DNA of 64,000 nt from Poa pratensis (GCA_947311845.1 CAMZMU010000034.1:87155185-87219184); one strand, 5' to 3'; shown: positions 47,830 to 59,238, counted from the first letter of the stretch. The notes: generated by a model not told the origin, from the letters alone. Translations and numbers: made by a program.

Positions 47830-50200
47830 AACAACAAGTAAGAAGCCTAGCTATATGGCTATAAAGAAAGCGCTTTGCGGGAGGCAACCCGGTTATTTTT
47901 GTGTGATTTTTCTTTGTGTCCTCTTGCTGTAACAAGAGATTTTGTGTCTAGTTAGGTTCTGGAGTTTTTAATAAAGTGCCAAGTTTTACCCTTTTTGGTT
48001 TGAAAAAGTTGCTTATAGCGTTCGGAGATTTTATTCCTGCACGAGTCAGTGCACGGTATGATTTTTAATTCTTATTCTGTAACTCCGAATGAGCTCATAT
48101 TTGAACTGTAGTTGCAACTTTTCATCCTCTGTATGCATGAATTTTTCGGAATTTTTCGAGAAAGTTTGGTAGGGTAGAAAAATACGTTTTGCTGCTGCTG
48201 TTTTTCTGGACAGATTCTGTCCCATTTTGTTTGATGCATGCTTTGAGCTTTTAAGTTGAATCTTTTTGATCCAATTGAGTTTATGAGTAGGCATACAACA
48301 TTATACACTTTCTGGACATGTCATATGAATTTTTGTTCAAGGATTATATGCAGCAAGGAACCTATTTGTTTATCACTATTAATGCACCCCACAGAAAAGA
48401 GATGGGAGAAACGGTGTTTTGAAGTTTTTTCACAGGGATTGGAGGAGATGCACCAAGAGCTATCCAAGGATGGTGAAGACCATAAGCTTGGGGATGTGAA
48501 GACAACCCCGCTGGACCTACACACTCTCGGTTTGCACACGTCCAACTTCTGTTTTTCGATCGAAACACTTTATCGCATAAACTTGGAGCGTCGTTTTTTG
48601 TTTTTGTTTGAGTCTTGAGAGACCACCACACTATCAATTATATATGAGAGAGCTACTGGAAATATGGGTTGAAATATGTTGGATGCTTTTATAAGATTGG
48701 GAAAAGGGATGTTTGACTTGATTTTTAATGATACATATAGTTGCATGATTCATGAGCTTGTTTATGAGTAATAGTTTGCAAATTCTTTTTGTAGAGCTAT
48801 CACTTATTCATGTTTTGGTGCTGATTGTTATTTCACTTGGTTTAACATGGATTAGTTAGTTCTATGGACACTCATGCATGCATCTAGATGGTCAACTTTC
48901 TCCCTTTTGCTAGCCCAAAAACTCCAACAAGCAAAAACTTGTTTCCAACACCTTCAACCAAAGTTATTCCAGTGAGTCCACCATATCTACCTATTGGCTT
49001 TATGCTATTCCGAGTATGTTTAACATGTTGTTTGTGTTATCTTACCTCTGAATGAAAATGTTTATGTTATTGATTGCAATGGAAAAAATTGGTTATATAG
49101 CTCTCACGAACTTGATGCACAATGTTCTTTTATTTGCATAATAAAACTTGACCCATTGTGATTAAGATTATGATGTTTGTGGCTTGATGAATGTTTTGGG
49201 TTGGAAGTTAGCCCATATGTGCTGTCACATGGCAAGCTTTCAACACGCTCTTCATCTCATTTAGTTGATATCATGTGCTTTTGTCTATGGATGCTTATCA
49301 TGTTGAAATAAATGTGGAAATAGAGTGAGTTTAAATGAGTTTGTGTAAATGGTTAGAGAGACGCCTGGGCCGCTAATCTAAGCCATGCATCATTCATGGT
49401 GGAAATTTACTTACATACTATGGTGAACCTTCTGTGATACACCTTGCAATAAAAAACTATTCCAAATGGTAAATAAAAAGGGTGTTGAGATTGTTCATTT
49501 TGTTTGTTTGTCTTGTCATTTTGATATGGGCTTGTTCCATATCTTGGGACAAGAGGTACCCCAGTTGACGCTCTTGATGATACTATTATGCTTACAATGA
49601 TATTTAATTGAACTTGCTTTGTTTCCCAAGTTGAGTAACACATGGTGTAAGTACTTGTATTCAAGGGGCATGAGACATTCAACCCATTCTTTATCAAGCA
49701 CACTACTCATATTTGCTTTCACTTTAACCTTAATCATTCAAGATGCTATGATAGGGGCAATGAGAGCTTGACACCAATGAATACCTTATTGCAATCATTA
49801 ACTTAAGTAGAAGAGTTTGGAAGTTGGATGAAACTTATGCATGCTTTACCTCTACTCACATATACATCTTTCCAAAGTGTACACCTATCATATTCAGATT
49901 TTCATCTACACTCTATGACCATTGTAGGATGTTCTACTTATCATTATGCATACATGTGTTCCATATTACTTGCTACCATGTTACACTTTGTGAACTATCA
50001 ATGAACATCCTTGTCTTGAATACTTGATATCACTTCATAAACTATTTGCATATTGCTACTCCTTTGAAGAATGAATCATTTGACTATATGTAGCAATAGT
50101 AATCATCTTTGATATCATTGTTAAGTATTAAATTGCAAAGTCCATGTTAGTTTTATCATCTTCATACTCGAGGACGAGCATGGATTAAGCTTGGGGATGT
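47830..50200 (+). other. Non-coding 3' internal region of the Gypsy-like element
   Basis: About 2.4 kb follows the gag-protease stop. It has only short, unrelated open stretches and no pol motif, and it ends in the polypurine-like AAGCTTGGGGATGT before the right LTR. The word AAGCTTGGGGA also occurs at about 45,847, 47,387 and 48,482. Confidence 0.8.
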
Positions 50201-51924
50201 TGATGCATGTAAAATGCATACATGAACTTTGCACTTTAATTGCTTATATTCCAATCATATTTGCATCATATAAGGGTTATATCAATGTTTTATAATGATT
50301 TTGGGAATATTCATTTATTTCCTATTTTTATGGAATTAACCCTGCACAGGCAGAAAACCCCGTTTTCTTATTTTAATGTTTCAGGGACCCAAACGTCAAC
50401 GAAATCACCTGGAAATTTACGGGCGTCAATATTTGGAAGGAAGAAGACCTGTGGGCGAAGGAAGCGAACAAACGGAGGCCGAGGCCAAACGGGGGTGGCC
50501 CACGCGGCCAGGTACTGTGGCCGCGTGGGACCCACCCGTTTGGCCTCGTGGCTCCGTTGCCGTCGATCTTCGCTCCACCGACATCGTCTTGACCTAAAAA
50601 CGCCTATAAAAAAGGTCCCCCGACGTTCTCTGGAAGGAGCGCCGCACAAACACAGAAACACCGAAACGGAGATCAGGAGCTGCAGATTGGAGGGGGAAAA
50701 CTCCGGCGGGGCGCTGCCGGCGTGGTCTCCATCTTCTCCATCGACTTCTCCACCGTCTCCATGATGAAGAGGGAGTAGTCCACCTCTGGACTATGGGTTT
50801 GTGGAAGTAACTTATGTATCTCTCCTCTCTTGAGCTTCACTAATTAGCACCGTATGAGCTGCTGAACATGATTACGGTCACCGTTGTAATACCTTTGTGG
50901 TGGATCTTTATGAGTTAATATATGTTTGAGATTGCAATGTTTGTTTCAGTTATGAGTATAGATGCATATTATGTACCCCGTTCTTGTCTACTTGTTTTGA
51001 TCAAGCATGTTTATGAGAGCGTGTGTGGGGGAACGTGTGCATTAGTTGGAGTAACGGGGGGTGGCTAGTGCAGTGAACGTGAGAGAAAGTTCTGCGATCC
51101 ACTTTGGTATCTTTACCTTACTTTGTTACCTCACTAGGGATAAACTAAAATACCATGCTACCGGGGATGTGGGCGTGACCATTGCCACTACTCCATGACT
51201 AGATCTAGCATGTTCTTATTTTCACTTCATGTCATGATACTTAATGCTATACTCTGAGTTATCTTAATTACTGAGGTGTTATGATTTAGTTCGCATCTTG
51301 GTGGAGTATAAGAGAGGTTAATAACCAAAAGATCTCTATGTTAGGACGTGATGCCCATATATCTAAGTAACTTGTTATCAAACCCTGTGTTGCAATCTCA
51401 TATGTTAACTGTGTGTTCCATTGTCTACCACTTTATAAAGAGAGAGTGCATTTGTGAAACCATGAACCCCAGTCCATTTTTAATCATAAGAAACACCTTT
51501 CCAACACCATATACCACTTTTCTATTTTCAGCCATCATTAAATCCGAAAATACAAAAATACTTTTCATCTTGCATACATCATTCAAAAACCCAAAAATAT
51601 CATTTATCATTGCATCCACCATCATTGCATATTTATTTCTTGTTTGCATTGCATAACTATCCTGATATCATTCTTACACCTTGTGCTTGACAACCACAGG
51701 TGAGGTTGAGGACCAAAACATCTAACCTTGTTTTGTAGGTAACCAAAAGAAGGATAAGAAGATAAATCTACCACTTCAGATTCCCCGAGAGTTCGATATT
51801 AAACCCTCGAGTCACCCCTCGTGGGGAAAACTGTCTTCCACTTACTATACACTCTGCACTTGGAGTCTCAACCTAATCCCGTTTATTTTTGCAGGTATCA
51901 AAGCCTTGCTCTTCGGGACCATCA
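50201..51924 (+). repeat. 3' LTR of the Gypsy-like element
   Basis: Near-identical to 44,011-45,732. I count one substitution (GTGGGGCCC against GTGGGACCC) and small indels, mostly in homopolymers (T5/T4, G runs, GTGTGTGT/GTGTGT, T4/T5, A2/A3). Confidence 0.95.
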
Positions 51925-53899
51925 CCGCGTCAGCCGTCTCCGCCGCCGCCTCAGCCGTCTCCGCCCACCGCTGGTACTATGAGGGGTAAGCGATCACCGA
52001 AACATAAAAGGTCGCCCCTCCCAAAAGTACCTCATAAGAATCTTCCTATTCAGAAGAAAGGTCGCACTCAGAAGATAGTCGACATTCCGTCGGTTCCTCC
52101 CAAGAGACCTTATGACAGGACTGAAGCGGAAAACGCCGCGGTAGTGGCTGCCTACAATAAGACTTTTTTTGCACCAAAAAAGCCCGAGCCAAAGAAGGTA
52201 TATGATGAAATACCAAAAAGTGGGCTAAGTCCTTCCTTGCGCAGCCATCCCAAATATCGATGAATCTGCAATCTGACTATGGTCGTGAACTTAGTAAGCA
52301 GGCACGTGCCCAGTCTGAGCAGGACAAGCAGAAAAATCAATCGGTCCCCCCGCTCATAGTGTGTTCTGATATCGACAAGGACTTCAGAGCCGATATGGAT
52401 AAGGACCTGGAATTATTGGACCCCAGAGCCATAGCTGCTGCTAGAGAACATGGTATCACTGTATCGCAGGGCTTGGAAAATGCTACGGCATGGGTATGAC
52501 TCTTGGTCAACTTTTAGTCTATGAAGATCAGCCAATGTTAGAGATAGCACGGAAATATGTCAAAGGGGAGTCTATGGTCAGTAATGAGGAGCTCACGCGT
52601 CTATCAACAGATATGCGAAATCTGCACAACTGGTACATTGTGCACACATCAAAGAAGGACGCGAAAGAGTGGATTGCGGTGGACGTTAGAGTGGAGCATT
52701 TCTTCAAACGTTACAGACTGAACTGTTTCAGTTATTCAATCAGCGCGCCCTCGACAAATCTATCCGCAGTCTGTAAGTGATTTATTTTCGTAATTAACTC
52801 TCTAGCTCACCTCGTTCATTGCCTGTATTATATTATCCTGACTATATATATATCCTTTTGTACGCTATTATGTAGAATGAAGATGATTAAAACATTTAGA
52901 GTTTATGAGGTTGGGTTCGTTGACCCATATATCATTAATGAACATACGTTACGCAATCACCCCAGAGACGTGGAGCATGACCTGACCACCTTTTTAATCA
53001 AGCAAAACTTCTGTACGGAAATACTATTTCCTTACAACTTCAAATGAGTGTTTCTGTCTTCTACATATTTTTATTTGGCTTTCTCGATGTTAAGTGTAAT
53101 TGATGAGCTATGCATGTCTGCTTTATGTAAACGTCCGCAGGTTTCACTGGATTCTGCTAAGCATTCAAGTTGACAAGTGCATAGTTGAAGTCCACGACTC
53201 ATTAAGTTGGGACCAAGCGACGTGCACCGAAATGAAAGAAATGCTCAATAAGTAATTTCAATCATTATCGCATTATATCGGCCTCTTTCGTTCGTTTCCT
53301 GATATCAAGTAATTAATAACTCCTTTGTTCATTTCTTTGCCAAAGCAGGTGTTGGACACTATTCAAACAGAATGTAGAAGATCCATTCAAAGATGAGCTA
53401 ACTTATATATCGGTTGAAAAGTCCGCAGCAGCCACCGGGGAGTAATTTATGTGGATTCTACGTTTGCAAGTTCATTCGCGAGTTGACCACTGAGCGGAGA
53501 ACAACTTATTTGAGCAAAATGAGGGAGGAGCTCGACCCAGAACGGCGCATACGAGCAATTCAAGAGGAATTGGCGGGATTTCTGCTTAGGGAGGTCATCG
53601 ATGAAAGGGGAGAACATTATGCTTCGGACGATGAACTACATATGCGATCTATCTCCATGTATTTAAATAGTTGTATTCTCGCAAGAGATCGAATATTCAT
53701 GACGATGATGTGTAATAGTGGTTCCTTCATTGTTGTATGTAGTACCATCGAATTGAGTGCGAGATGGAGAGCCGGCGAGTGAGAGATGAGCCGGCGAGTA
53801 GTACCTGCACAGAAATATCGAAGCTTGGCCTCGATATGCCGGCGAGTGAGAGATGGAGAGCACGTCGGCGATGCGAAGAAGGGGGAGACGACGGAGGCA

Positions 53900-53985
53900 C
53901 GACGAGAGGGAGAGGGGGGCACCGGCGAGAGGGAGAGGGGGCACCGGCGAGAGGGGGCACCGGCGAGAGGGAGACCCTAAACCCT
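53900..53985. repeat. GAGAGG/CACCGGCGAGAG tandem repeat
   Basis: At least three units of GGGGCACCGGCGAGAGGGAG with varying spacers lie near the right end of the CACTA. The longer word GCCGGCGAGTGAGAGATG also repeats just upstream (53,770 and 53,838). Confidence 0.85.
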
Positions 53986-54000
53986 AAATACAAAAAAAAA

Positions 54001-54199
54001 CTCATTGGTCCCGGTTCGTAACACGAACCGGGACCAATGAGTCTCCCCCCACGCCCAGCCAGAACTGGCCATGTGGGCACCCATTGGTCCGGTTCGTGGC
54101 CCAACCGGGACTAGCATTAGTCCCGATTGGCTAGTCCGGTTGGGCAACCGGGACTGGTGGCCCAGCCGAACGGGACCACAGACCCTTTTTCTAGCAGTG
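54001..54199. repeat. Right subterminal and terminal repeats of the CACTA
   Basis: Copies of ATTGGTCCCGGTTCGTAACA and its inverse, then GGTCCGGTTCGTGGCC, AGTCCCGATTGG and related words, lead to the terminus TTTTTCTAGCAGTG. This mirrors the left end. Confidence 0.9.
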
Positions 54200-54202
54200 T
54201 TT

Positions 54203-55104
54203 GTGCCACATTGGGCCTTGGGTAATTCGGTTGAGGTCTCCGATTTTAAATGATGTGCGCTGGTATGGGGTCTGGGTAGACGGCCCCAATCCTGTCCACC
54301 CCTTCCAGGGGCGGCGCCAGGGGTATTCCCTGTCTTCACGTGAATACCCATGATTATCATGCGAAAAAAAAGTGTATACATTTGGCCCAGCCCACTTAAG
54401 GCAGAAAACGTAAATCACAGCCCAGTTTCGGTCGCTCAGCACGCACTCGCACGTCTCGCAGTCGCGCACGCGTCTGCCCCCTCTCGCTTTTTCCTCTTCC
54501 CTCGACCTGGAGACGAACTGACGCTGTGACGTGGAGAAGCGCCGCCGCCCACCGGCAGATGCAGTCAGGAACGGGCGAACCCGGAGCAGGCGACGGACCC
54601 GCCGGCCCGCCCTCCTTTTCACCCCGGGCGCCCGCGGCGCCCCGTCCCCCGCCCGCCCGCGCCCCTCCTCTTCCGCACAGCGCAGCATCGCAGAAGGTAC
54701 GGCCACCTCGCACCCAATTTGTGGATTGCTTCGCTAATTCGTTTGATTTTCTCCTACTAGTCTGTATAATGGTGAAATAGTAGGTCTAATTGACAAATGG
54801 AAGTTTAATTTTCAATTTCCCTTGTTTTCTTGTAACCTAGATGAAGAAAAAAGGGGTTTCCTGGCGCTGTTTCGTTCATATACTACGTTTAGAGCAAAAA
54901 AAAAATTGGGATGAATACCCAGCCTTAATTTCCTGGCGCCGCACTGCCCCCTTCATTAAACCCTTCATTAAATTGGTAGGAGTTGTGACAGATGTTGCCG
55001 GGAAGGTGGTTTCGGACTTATTACGATGTATTTGCTTTGCAAAACTTAGTTTAAATAATTAATAAAAAGGTTGTAGGCATTTGCATAGGCTAAGGATAAA
55101 AAAT
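54203..55104. other. Unidentified segment, right part, around a small hAT
   Basis: This is the continuation of the segment interrupted at 36,018 and is absent from block C. Apart from the hAT at 54,306-54,946, I recognise nothing in it. Confidence 0.4.
54306..54946. mobile_element. Small non-autonomous hAT element
   Basis: The left end CAGGGGCGGCGCCAGG and the right end CCTGGCGCCGCACTG are inverted. They are flanked by 8-bp direct repeats with one mismatch (ACCCCTTC at 54,298-54,305, CCCCCTTC at 54,947-54,954), the hAT hallmark size. The interior also inverts (GGGTATTCCCTG..., TGAATACCCA). The 641 bp include a GC-rich middle with no transposase. Confidence 0.8.
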
Positions 55105-55235
55105 ATATGTTGTCATGGACACGACACGAGACAAAAGGATCGATGAGGCCGTATCATGCGGCTCTATTGTGGACCTATATATACATCTGCTCCATGCTTA
55201 GGCATGCGTAATGAACATATTTTAAAAATGACTTA

Positions 55236-55584
55236 GGGTGTGTTGGTTCGAGTTTTAGCTGCTTTCCTCGAAAATAAGCTGGACGGGATAGCTTTGTCTT
55301 AGGTTTTATGGAAGCGCTTCGTTTTAATTTCCTTCACACGCGAAAAAGCATCTGGGAGAGGTTCCTCCGGTGTTCGCCGCTATCGAAAATTGTTCTGCAA
55401 GGGCGCTATGCACACCATTGCTTGCATCGCCAAGACGACGCCTTTCTCTGGACGGACCAAATCTCGTCATCCATCTCTTTAGGATGGTGCGTCGACGGGG
55501 AAAGTCAAGATGAAAATGTTCTTCTTGGAGGTGGCGGCATCGGTTGAGACGCGGCCTTGCTGCTCAGTTTAGGATAGACTTTTC

Positions 55585-55621
<37 letters not shown>

Positions 55622-56535
55622 GTGTGTGGGCTGTCTGCAGACTAACCGATGTGGTGTGACAGTGTTGTGCGCAACAGACTGTCAACTTCTTATACTCAAA
55701 CCTCTGTTTTCTATAGAAAAATAATGTACGCAATTGCGTACTCTCGAAAAAAATTAATCTCCCGAACAGGTACGTGCCATATGCCCATTTCATTCTTCGG
55801 AACTGGGACCGAAACAGTTCGACCCAAATCTCCACCCCGCGTGCTCTGCCCCGAGCCCCCGACCCCGAACTGTTCGCGTCTCCTTCCTCGTATCGAGCCG
55901 CGGCCACCCCTTTCCCCGCCTTCCCGCCGGCGACCGGACCTCCCCACCGCAGGATCTTGTCCCGCCACGCCGGATCTCGTCGGCGTGCGAGTTACGGCGC
56001 CCTGCTGACCCTCCGGCGCGAGCTGCTACTCGTATCGAGAAGACCGGCCTACGTACGTGTGTAGCGCATGGTGTACATGCATGCTCCCTGCTAGGAGCCG
56101 TGATGTGTTCTCTGTCGCCGCCCGTCAGTTACTACTTCGAGTTCAGGGATCGTAGATGGCAGCTAGCATACACACACACGCCACGGAGCTGAATGGAGAT
56201 AAGATCCATTTGACCATCGTACTACTTTATTTGTTTTATTGATTAGCAGCAGAGAAAACGTTGAATTAATATTTCAATGTTATTAATCGGTTTTGCGATA
56301 TTTCAATGTTTGGAATAAAGGTGGGTGACGGAGAGAAGGAAAAAGAGAGCCCTTTTTCAACGTGTACAAGAATGCACAATTTCCGCGACTTAAGGGTGCT
56401 TCAAACGATTTCATAAATTACAGTCAGACAGCTATCTAGTTTGCCAAACACTATCTACACATCAGTTTTTCCTACACAACAGCTTCCTCTAGACAGCAGC
56501 GCAGCCAGCTACAACCAGCCCACACAAACACACCC
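55236..56535. mobile_element. Harbinger-like non-autonomous element
   Basis: The ends GGGTGTGTTGGTTCGAG and the inverse of ...AACACACCC are flanked by TTA on both sides (55,233-55,235 and 56,536-56,538), the PIF/Harbinger target. Inner sequence near both ends also pairs (TTTTAGCTG against CAGCTACAACC). The 1,300 bp carry a TTG microsatellite and a GC-rich stretch near 55,800-56,040, with no transposase. Its exact absence from block C supports insertion after the duplication. Confidence 0.7.
55585..55620. repeat. (TTG)n microsatellite
   Basis: Twelve TTG units inside the Harbinger-like element. Confidence 0.95.
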
Positions 56536-56577
56536 TTACTTAGGAGTAGCACGTAAACCCGAGTGTGGATATTTTGC

Positions 56578-56900
56578 ACTAGTTGCATCCGCACCACATT
56601 ATCGGATACTCCCACTTGAGAGTTTTAAAAATTGCAAATTAAATCATAGACATGGATTATCCACAAAATTTCATCCAAAAACATGACCATATGTGACATG
56701 TGAAAAATAGAGCTAAATGAATAGTATCATGTGCTATTCACATTTTATTTGTATTTTTGTACAGGTCACATGTGGTCATATTTTTGGATGAAAATTTGTG
56801 GGTGCATAATACATAACATAATCTATGTATATAATTTATTTCACAATTTTTGAAAACTCCGAAATGGTGTATCCGATAATGTGGTGCGGACGCAACTAGT
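56578..56900. mobile_element. Palindromic MITE
   Basis: The terminal inverted repeats are about 32 bp and differ at one base: ACTAGTTGCATCCGCACCAC... at the left and the inverse of ...GTGGTGCGGACGCAACTAGT at the right. The repeat includes TTATCGGATAC. The inner halves also pair, for example AAATTTCATCCAAAAACATGA against ...ATATTTTTGGATGAAAATTT. The palindromic CTAG at each edge could be the target site. No coding. It lies within block B and is missing from block C. Confidence 0.9.
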
Positions 56901-57016
56901 TGTAAATTGTAGTTTCCGGTAAACCGCTTAAAACATTCTCCGTGCTTGCCTCAAGTGGTCTCTCACAGAGGACGAGAATGATTGGATTGGAAAGAGAGAA
57001 AAGAAGGCCCGTAAAC

Positions 57017-58259
57017 CAGTGGCGGAGCCAGGATTCAAACTCTGTGATGTCAACCTTTATTGATGTAACAAAGTTTTCTTTGAGAACACAACGTATGTAG
57101 ACTAGACAAATTAAAATAGGCACACAAAAGATTGAACTTTATTGCAACATAATCATGGTAGCACTCCTTTGCGATCATGCTTACCTTGATACGTATGCAT
57201 AATAGCATCGGTACTAATAAACTTGAATATATCAGTTTCAACGTAGGTAATGAGACAGTGATATAGAAATCATCGCCTATTCTATTGCGCAAATCAGTCT
57301 TGATAATTTTCATTGCGGAAATGCTCTCTCAACTGTTGCCGTCACGACAGGCAGAATCAATGCTAGCTTCACCAGAAGAAATACTAGAGGAAAACTTGTA
57401 TGCTTCTTTGTCTCAACTAGTTTTCGGCAAAGATCACTAACTCCTTTCAAATTGGATAGTCTTGAATCATCACAACATTTTCAATAAAATTGTCAAGCTG
57501 GACGCTAAGCTCTTTCATCTTGCTTTCACTTTCAAAATCTTCCGGATATAACTAAGCCATTGCCAATGCTTTGTCTTTTCCAAAATTAGAGAACGAATCA
57601 GAAGGATCCAAACAAGCCATTCCAACTCCCAAGTAGCAAGGTTGTGCTTCTCGCACTAAAGCGGTCATGCAGCTCTACACGCAATAGATCAATAACATCA
57701 TACATGACCCTTTGATAATAATTCATTTTTGATATGCCATCAGTTTGAGATTTTCGCTTTGATATTAATCCCCGAGGAATATGCATAGCATTCATATCTG
57801 GAAGTTTAATATCATTTTTGAGGCAGAAATTGTTAACCTTCGTAAACATATCTTCCCAGCCTTCGTTTCTCATTCCCTGTAGCCTTCGGTTTTGTTGTAC
57901 AAGAAATGACACATCATTTACAATGTCTCTTGATCTTTCCTTTGCAAAGCAAGGTTCAGATCATTAGTAATCCCTAGCATAACATTCATCAAGTGTAGCA
58001 TAAAAACAAAGTCAAATGTCTGAATACCATCTAGAACTCCTTTTTCTTTAATCATGTCAAGAGCTTTTCCGGAATTTTGTGCATTGTCATCAATAACTTC
58101 AATTACAGAGGGAAACATAACAATCATATTCATAAGAGAACTGAAATGGGAACCCCCATCGAGTATCGCCGGGCCTTTAACTCCAAGTTCCTGATTCAAA
58201 CCTCTCCCGGTTTCAAGTTCACCATTCTGAAGTGCTTTCTCAATTTGATTGGTCTCCAA
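57017..58259 (-). pseudogene. TTF-type hAT transposase remnant
   Basis: Reading minus from 58,259: GSHFSSLMNMIVMFPSVIEV, IQTFDFVFMLHLMNVMLGIT, NDLNLALQRKDQ, then (57,900) NRRLQGMRNEGWEDMFTKV, NFCLKNDIKLPDM, YYQRVMYDVIDLLRVELHDR, then LAMA...YPEDFESESKM and RNRIGDDFYITV near the C-terminal dimerisation domain. This is the order of plant TTF-type/DUF4371 hAT transposases. Stops and frame changes are frequent below 57,590, and the N-terminal zinc finger and RNase H start are absent. The end CAGTGGCGGAGCCAGGATTC at 57,017 looks like a hAT terminus; the partner terminus is missing. The remnant lies exactly between blocks B and C. Confidence 0.85.
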
Positions 58260-59238
58260 CCATCATATGCTTTCTCCAAATGTGCCTAGGCCTTGTTATA
58301 TTTAGTCTGCTAATCATGTTGTCACTAAAATAAAATAAAACCTTAGTGATGGAAATTCTCTACCATAAGCAACTTCATATCAAATAAATGTGTTGCAACC
58401 GCCATCATCGTCATTTTGTCTAGCAGCCATATGGATCTAGGATACTCGGTCCTATTTTGACAACTACAAAACCTCGTCGAGTTTAACATCCGATCTCTTG
58501 AATTTCCAGAACTGTAATATCCATTGTATGCTCCATATATTATAGAAATCCATGCAGGAGTAGGTTGTTATACCCTGCATTCATCGAGTCATGTGTATCA
58601 TCTTGTGACATGAGTTCTTCCATGAACAAAAAGATTATGTGCTCTCGCGGGTCTGAGGTCGTAGCATCTAGTGACCTGAGTGCTCCATGACCAAAGAAAT
58701 CATGTGCTCTTACAGGTACGCTTGTGATATCGTAGTATCTGATGACATGAGTGCTCCCACAACCAAACAAATAATGTGCTCTTATGCGTACACTTGTGAC
58801 GTTGTAGTATCTCGGCGATTTTATCCTTCGATTGTTGTAGCCACCGTGGGGTCCTCGCATGATCAGATCGACTATCCATCGGCTACAACGACATCAACGT
58901 CTACAACATGCAGAATCATGAGATCTTAGACCGATTCGGAATCATTTAAAGAGGTCAACACCGATTAAGTACATATTAATGAACATTTATGCAACAATAT
59001 ATCATGAATCAGAGAGATCTTAGACGGATTCAGAATCATTTAAAATAGATATGTCATATATTATCCATTCGTTGGGTATACTTAAATGCTGCGTTAACCA
59101 CCAACAATACGAATTTAAATCTTTACATACTAGAACGTGTCTCTACACTATATATTCTCTTCTCCGGAAAACATATAAGCAAATAGTGAGCCATATATAA
59201 TTCTAAGTTATTTTGAAGCAACACAATTCCTTGTACCA

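Larger units (their letters stand above)
44011..51924 (+). mobile_element. Gypsy-like LTR retrotransposon, gag-protease only
   Basis: LTRs are at 44,011-45,732 (1,722 bp) and 50,201-51,924 (1,724 bp), TG...CA, with the exact 5-bp duplication CCGCG at 44,006-44,010 and 51,925-51,929. The primer site TGGCGCCGTTGCCGGGG begins at 45,743, and a polypurine-like AAGCTTGGGGATGT precedes the right LTR. Inside is one long frame for gag and protease and then about 2.4 kb without coding. No reverse transcriptase, RNase H or integrase is present, so the element needs a partner to move. The LTRs differ by one substitution and a few 1-2 base indels by my reading, so insertion was recent. It splits the Pro-rich linker of the CACTA's second gene. 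Confidence 0.95.
42023..53700 (+). pseudogene. CACTA second gene: transposase_24-like region plus Ulp1-like protease
   Basis: Exons: 42,018-42,268; 42,359-44,010, continuing after the Gypsy at 51,930-52,772; 52,876-53,045; 53,141-53,251; from about 53,349. Order: acidic Gly/Glu-rich N-terminus (GEGEIGEGEADEGEAEG); a block like plant En/Spm transposase family 24 (KKLGDHERYRIEKVAEDGTP, RDYIPITVREWHEP, GKERLWRKLMLNFTLP); a coiled coil (RLRNIEEELKRQKDQIAAL); a Pro/Ser/Gln-rich linker split by the Gypsy; and a C48 cysteine-protease end with His in FHWILLSI, Asp in EVHDSLSW and Cys in PGSNLCGFYVCKF. Ulp1 relatives cut SUMO-like proteins; their role in transposons is unsettled. Breaks: TGA at 43,199, TAG at 43,673, frame changes near 52,225, 52,490 and 53,425, and a lost donor after YNF (ATGAGTG at 53,046). 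Confidence 0.85.
36019..54199 (+). mobile_element. CACTA (En/Spm) DNA transposon, with a nested Gypsy
   Basis: The left end is CACTAGTAGAAAAA (36,019) and the right end TTTTTCTAGCAGTG (ending 54,199), an inverted pair. Both are flanked by the 3-bp duplication TTT (36,016-36,018 and 54,200-54,202), as expected for CACTA elements. Subterminal GGTCCCGGTT/AACCGGGACC repeats crowd both ends. It carries a broken Tnp2 transposase, an intact small frame, and a second gene ending in a Ulp1-like protease, all on the plus strand. The total is 18,181 bp, or about 10.3 kb without the 7.9-kb Gypsy. The transposase is dead, so it could move only with outside help. Confidence 0.95.
24571..57016 (+). repeat. 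Duplicated block B (interrupted by later insertions)
   Basis: Block B matches block C piece by piece in the same order: 24,571-25,100 with 58,243-58,920 (GGTCTCCAACCATC..., CAACCGCCATCATCGTCAT, TTATCCTTCGAT); neprosin gene B with gene C; 35,257-35,670 with 62,805-63,340; 55,105-55,235 with 63,358-63,480 (TGTTGTCATGGACACG, GTGGACCTATATATACATCT); 56,545-57,010 without the MITE with 63,575-63,680 (TAGCACGTAAAC, ATTCTCCGTG, AAAAAGAAGG-like). The pieces of B are separated by the Copia, the CACTA-bearing segment, the Harbinger-like element and the MITE. Neighbouring stretches not listed here are insertions absent from C. Confidence 0.8.

Noticed and set aside
53975..53995. Plant telomere-like CCCTAAACCCTAAA
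   Set aside because: Only two units, within CACTA right-end low-complexity sequence; not a telomere or a clear interstitial array.
57598..57912. Independent host gene on the minus strand
   Set aside because: Its motifs continue those of the neighbouring frame and match TTF-type hAT transposases, so it is part of the transposon relic.
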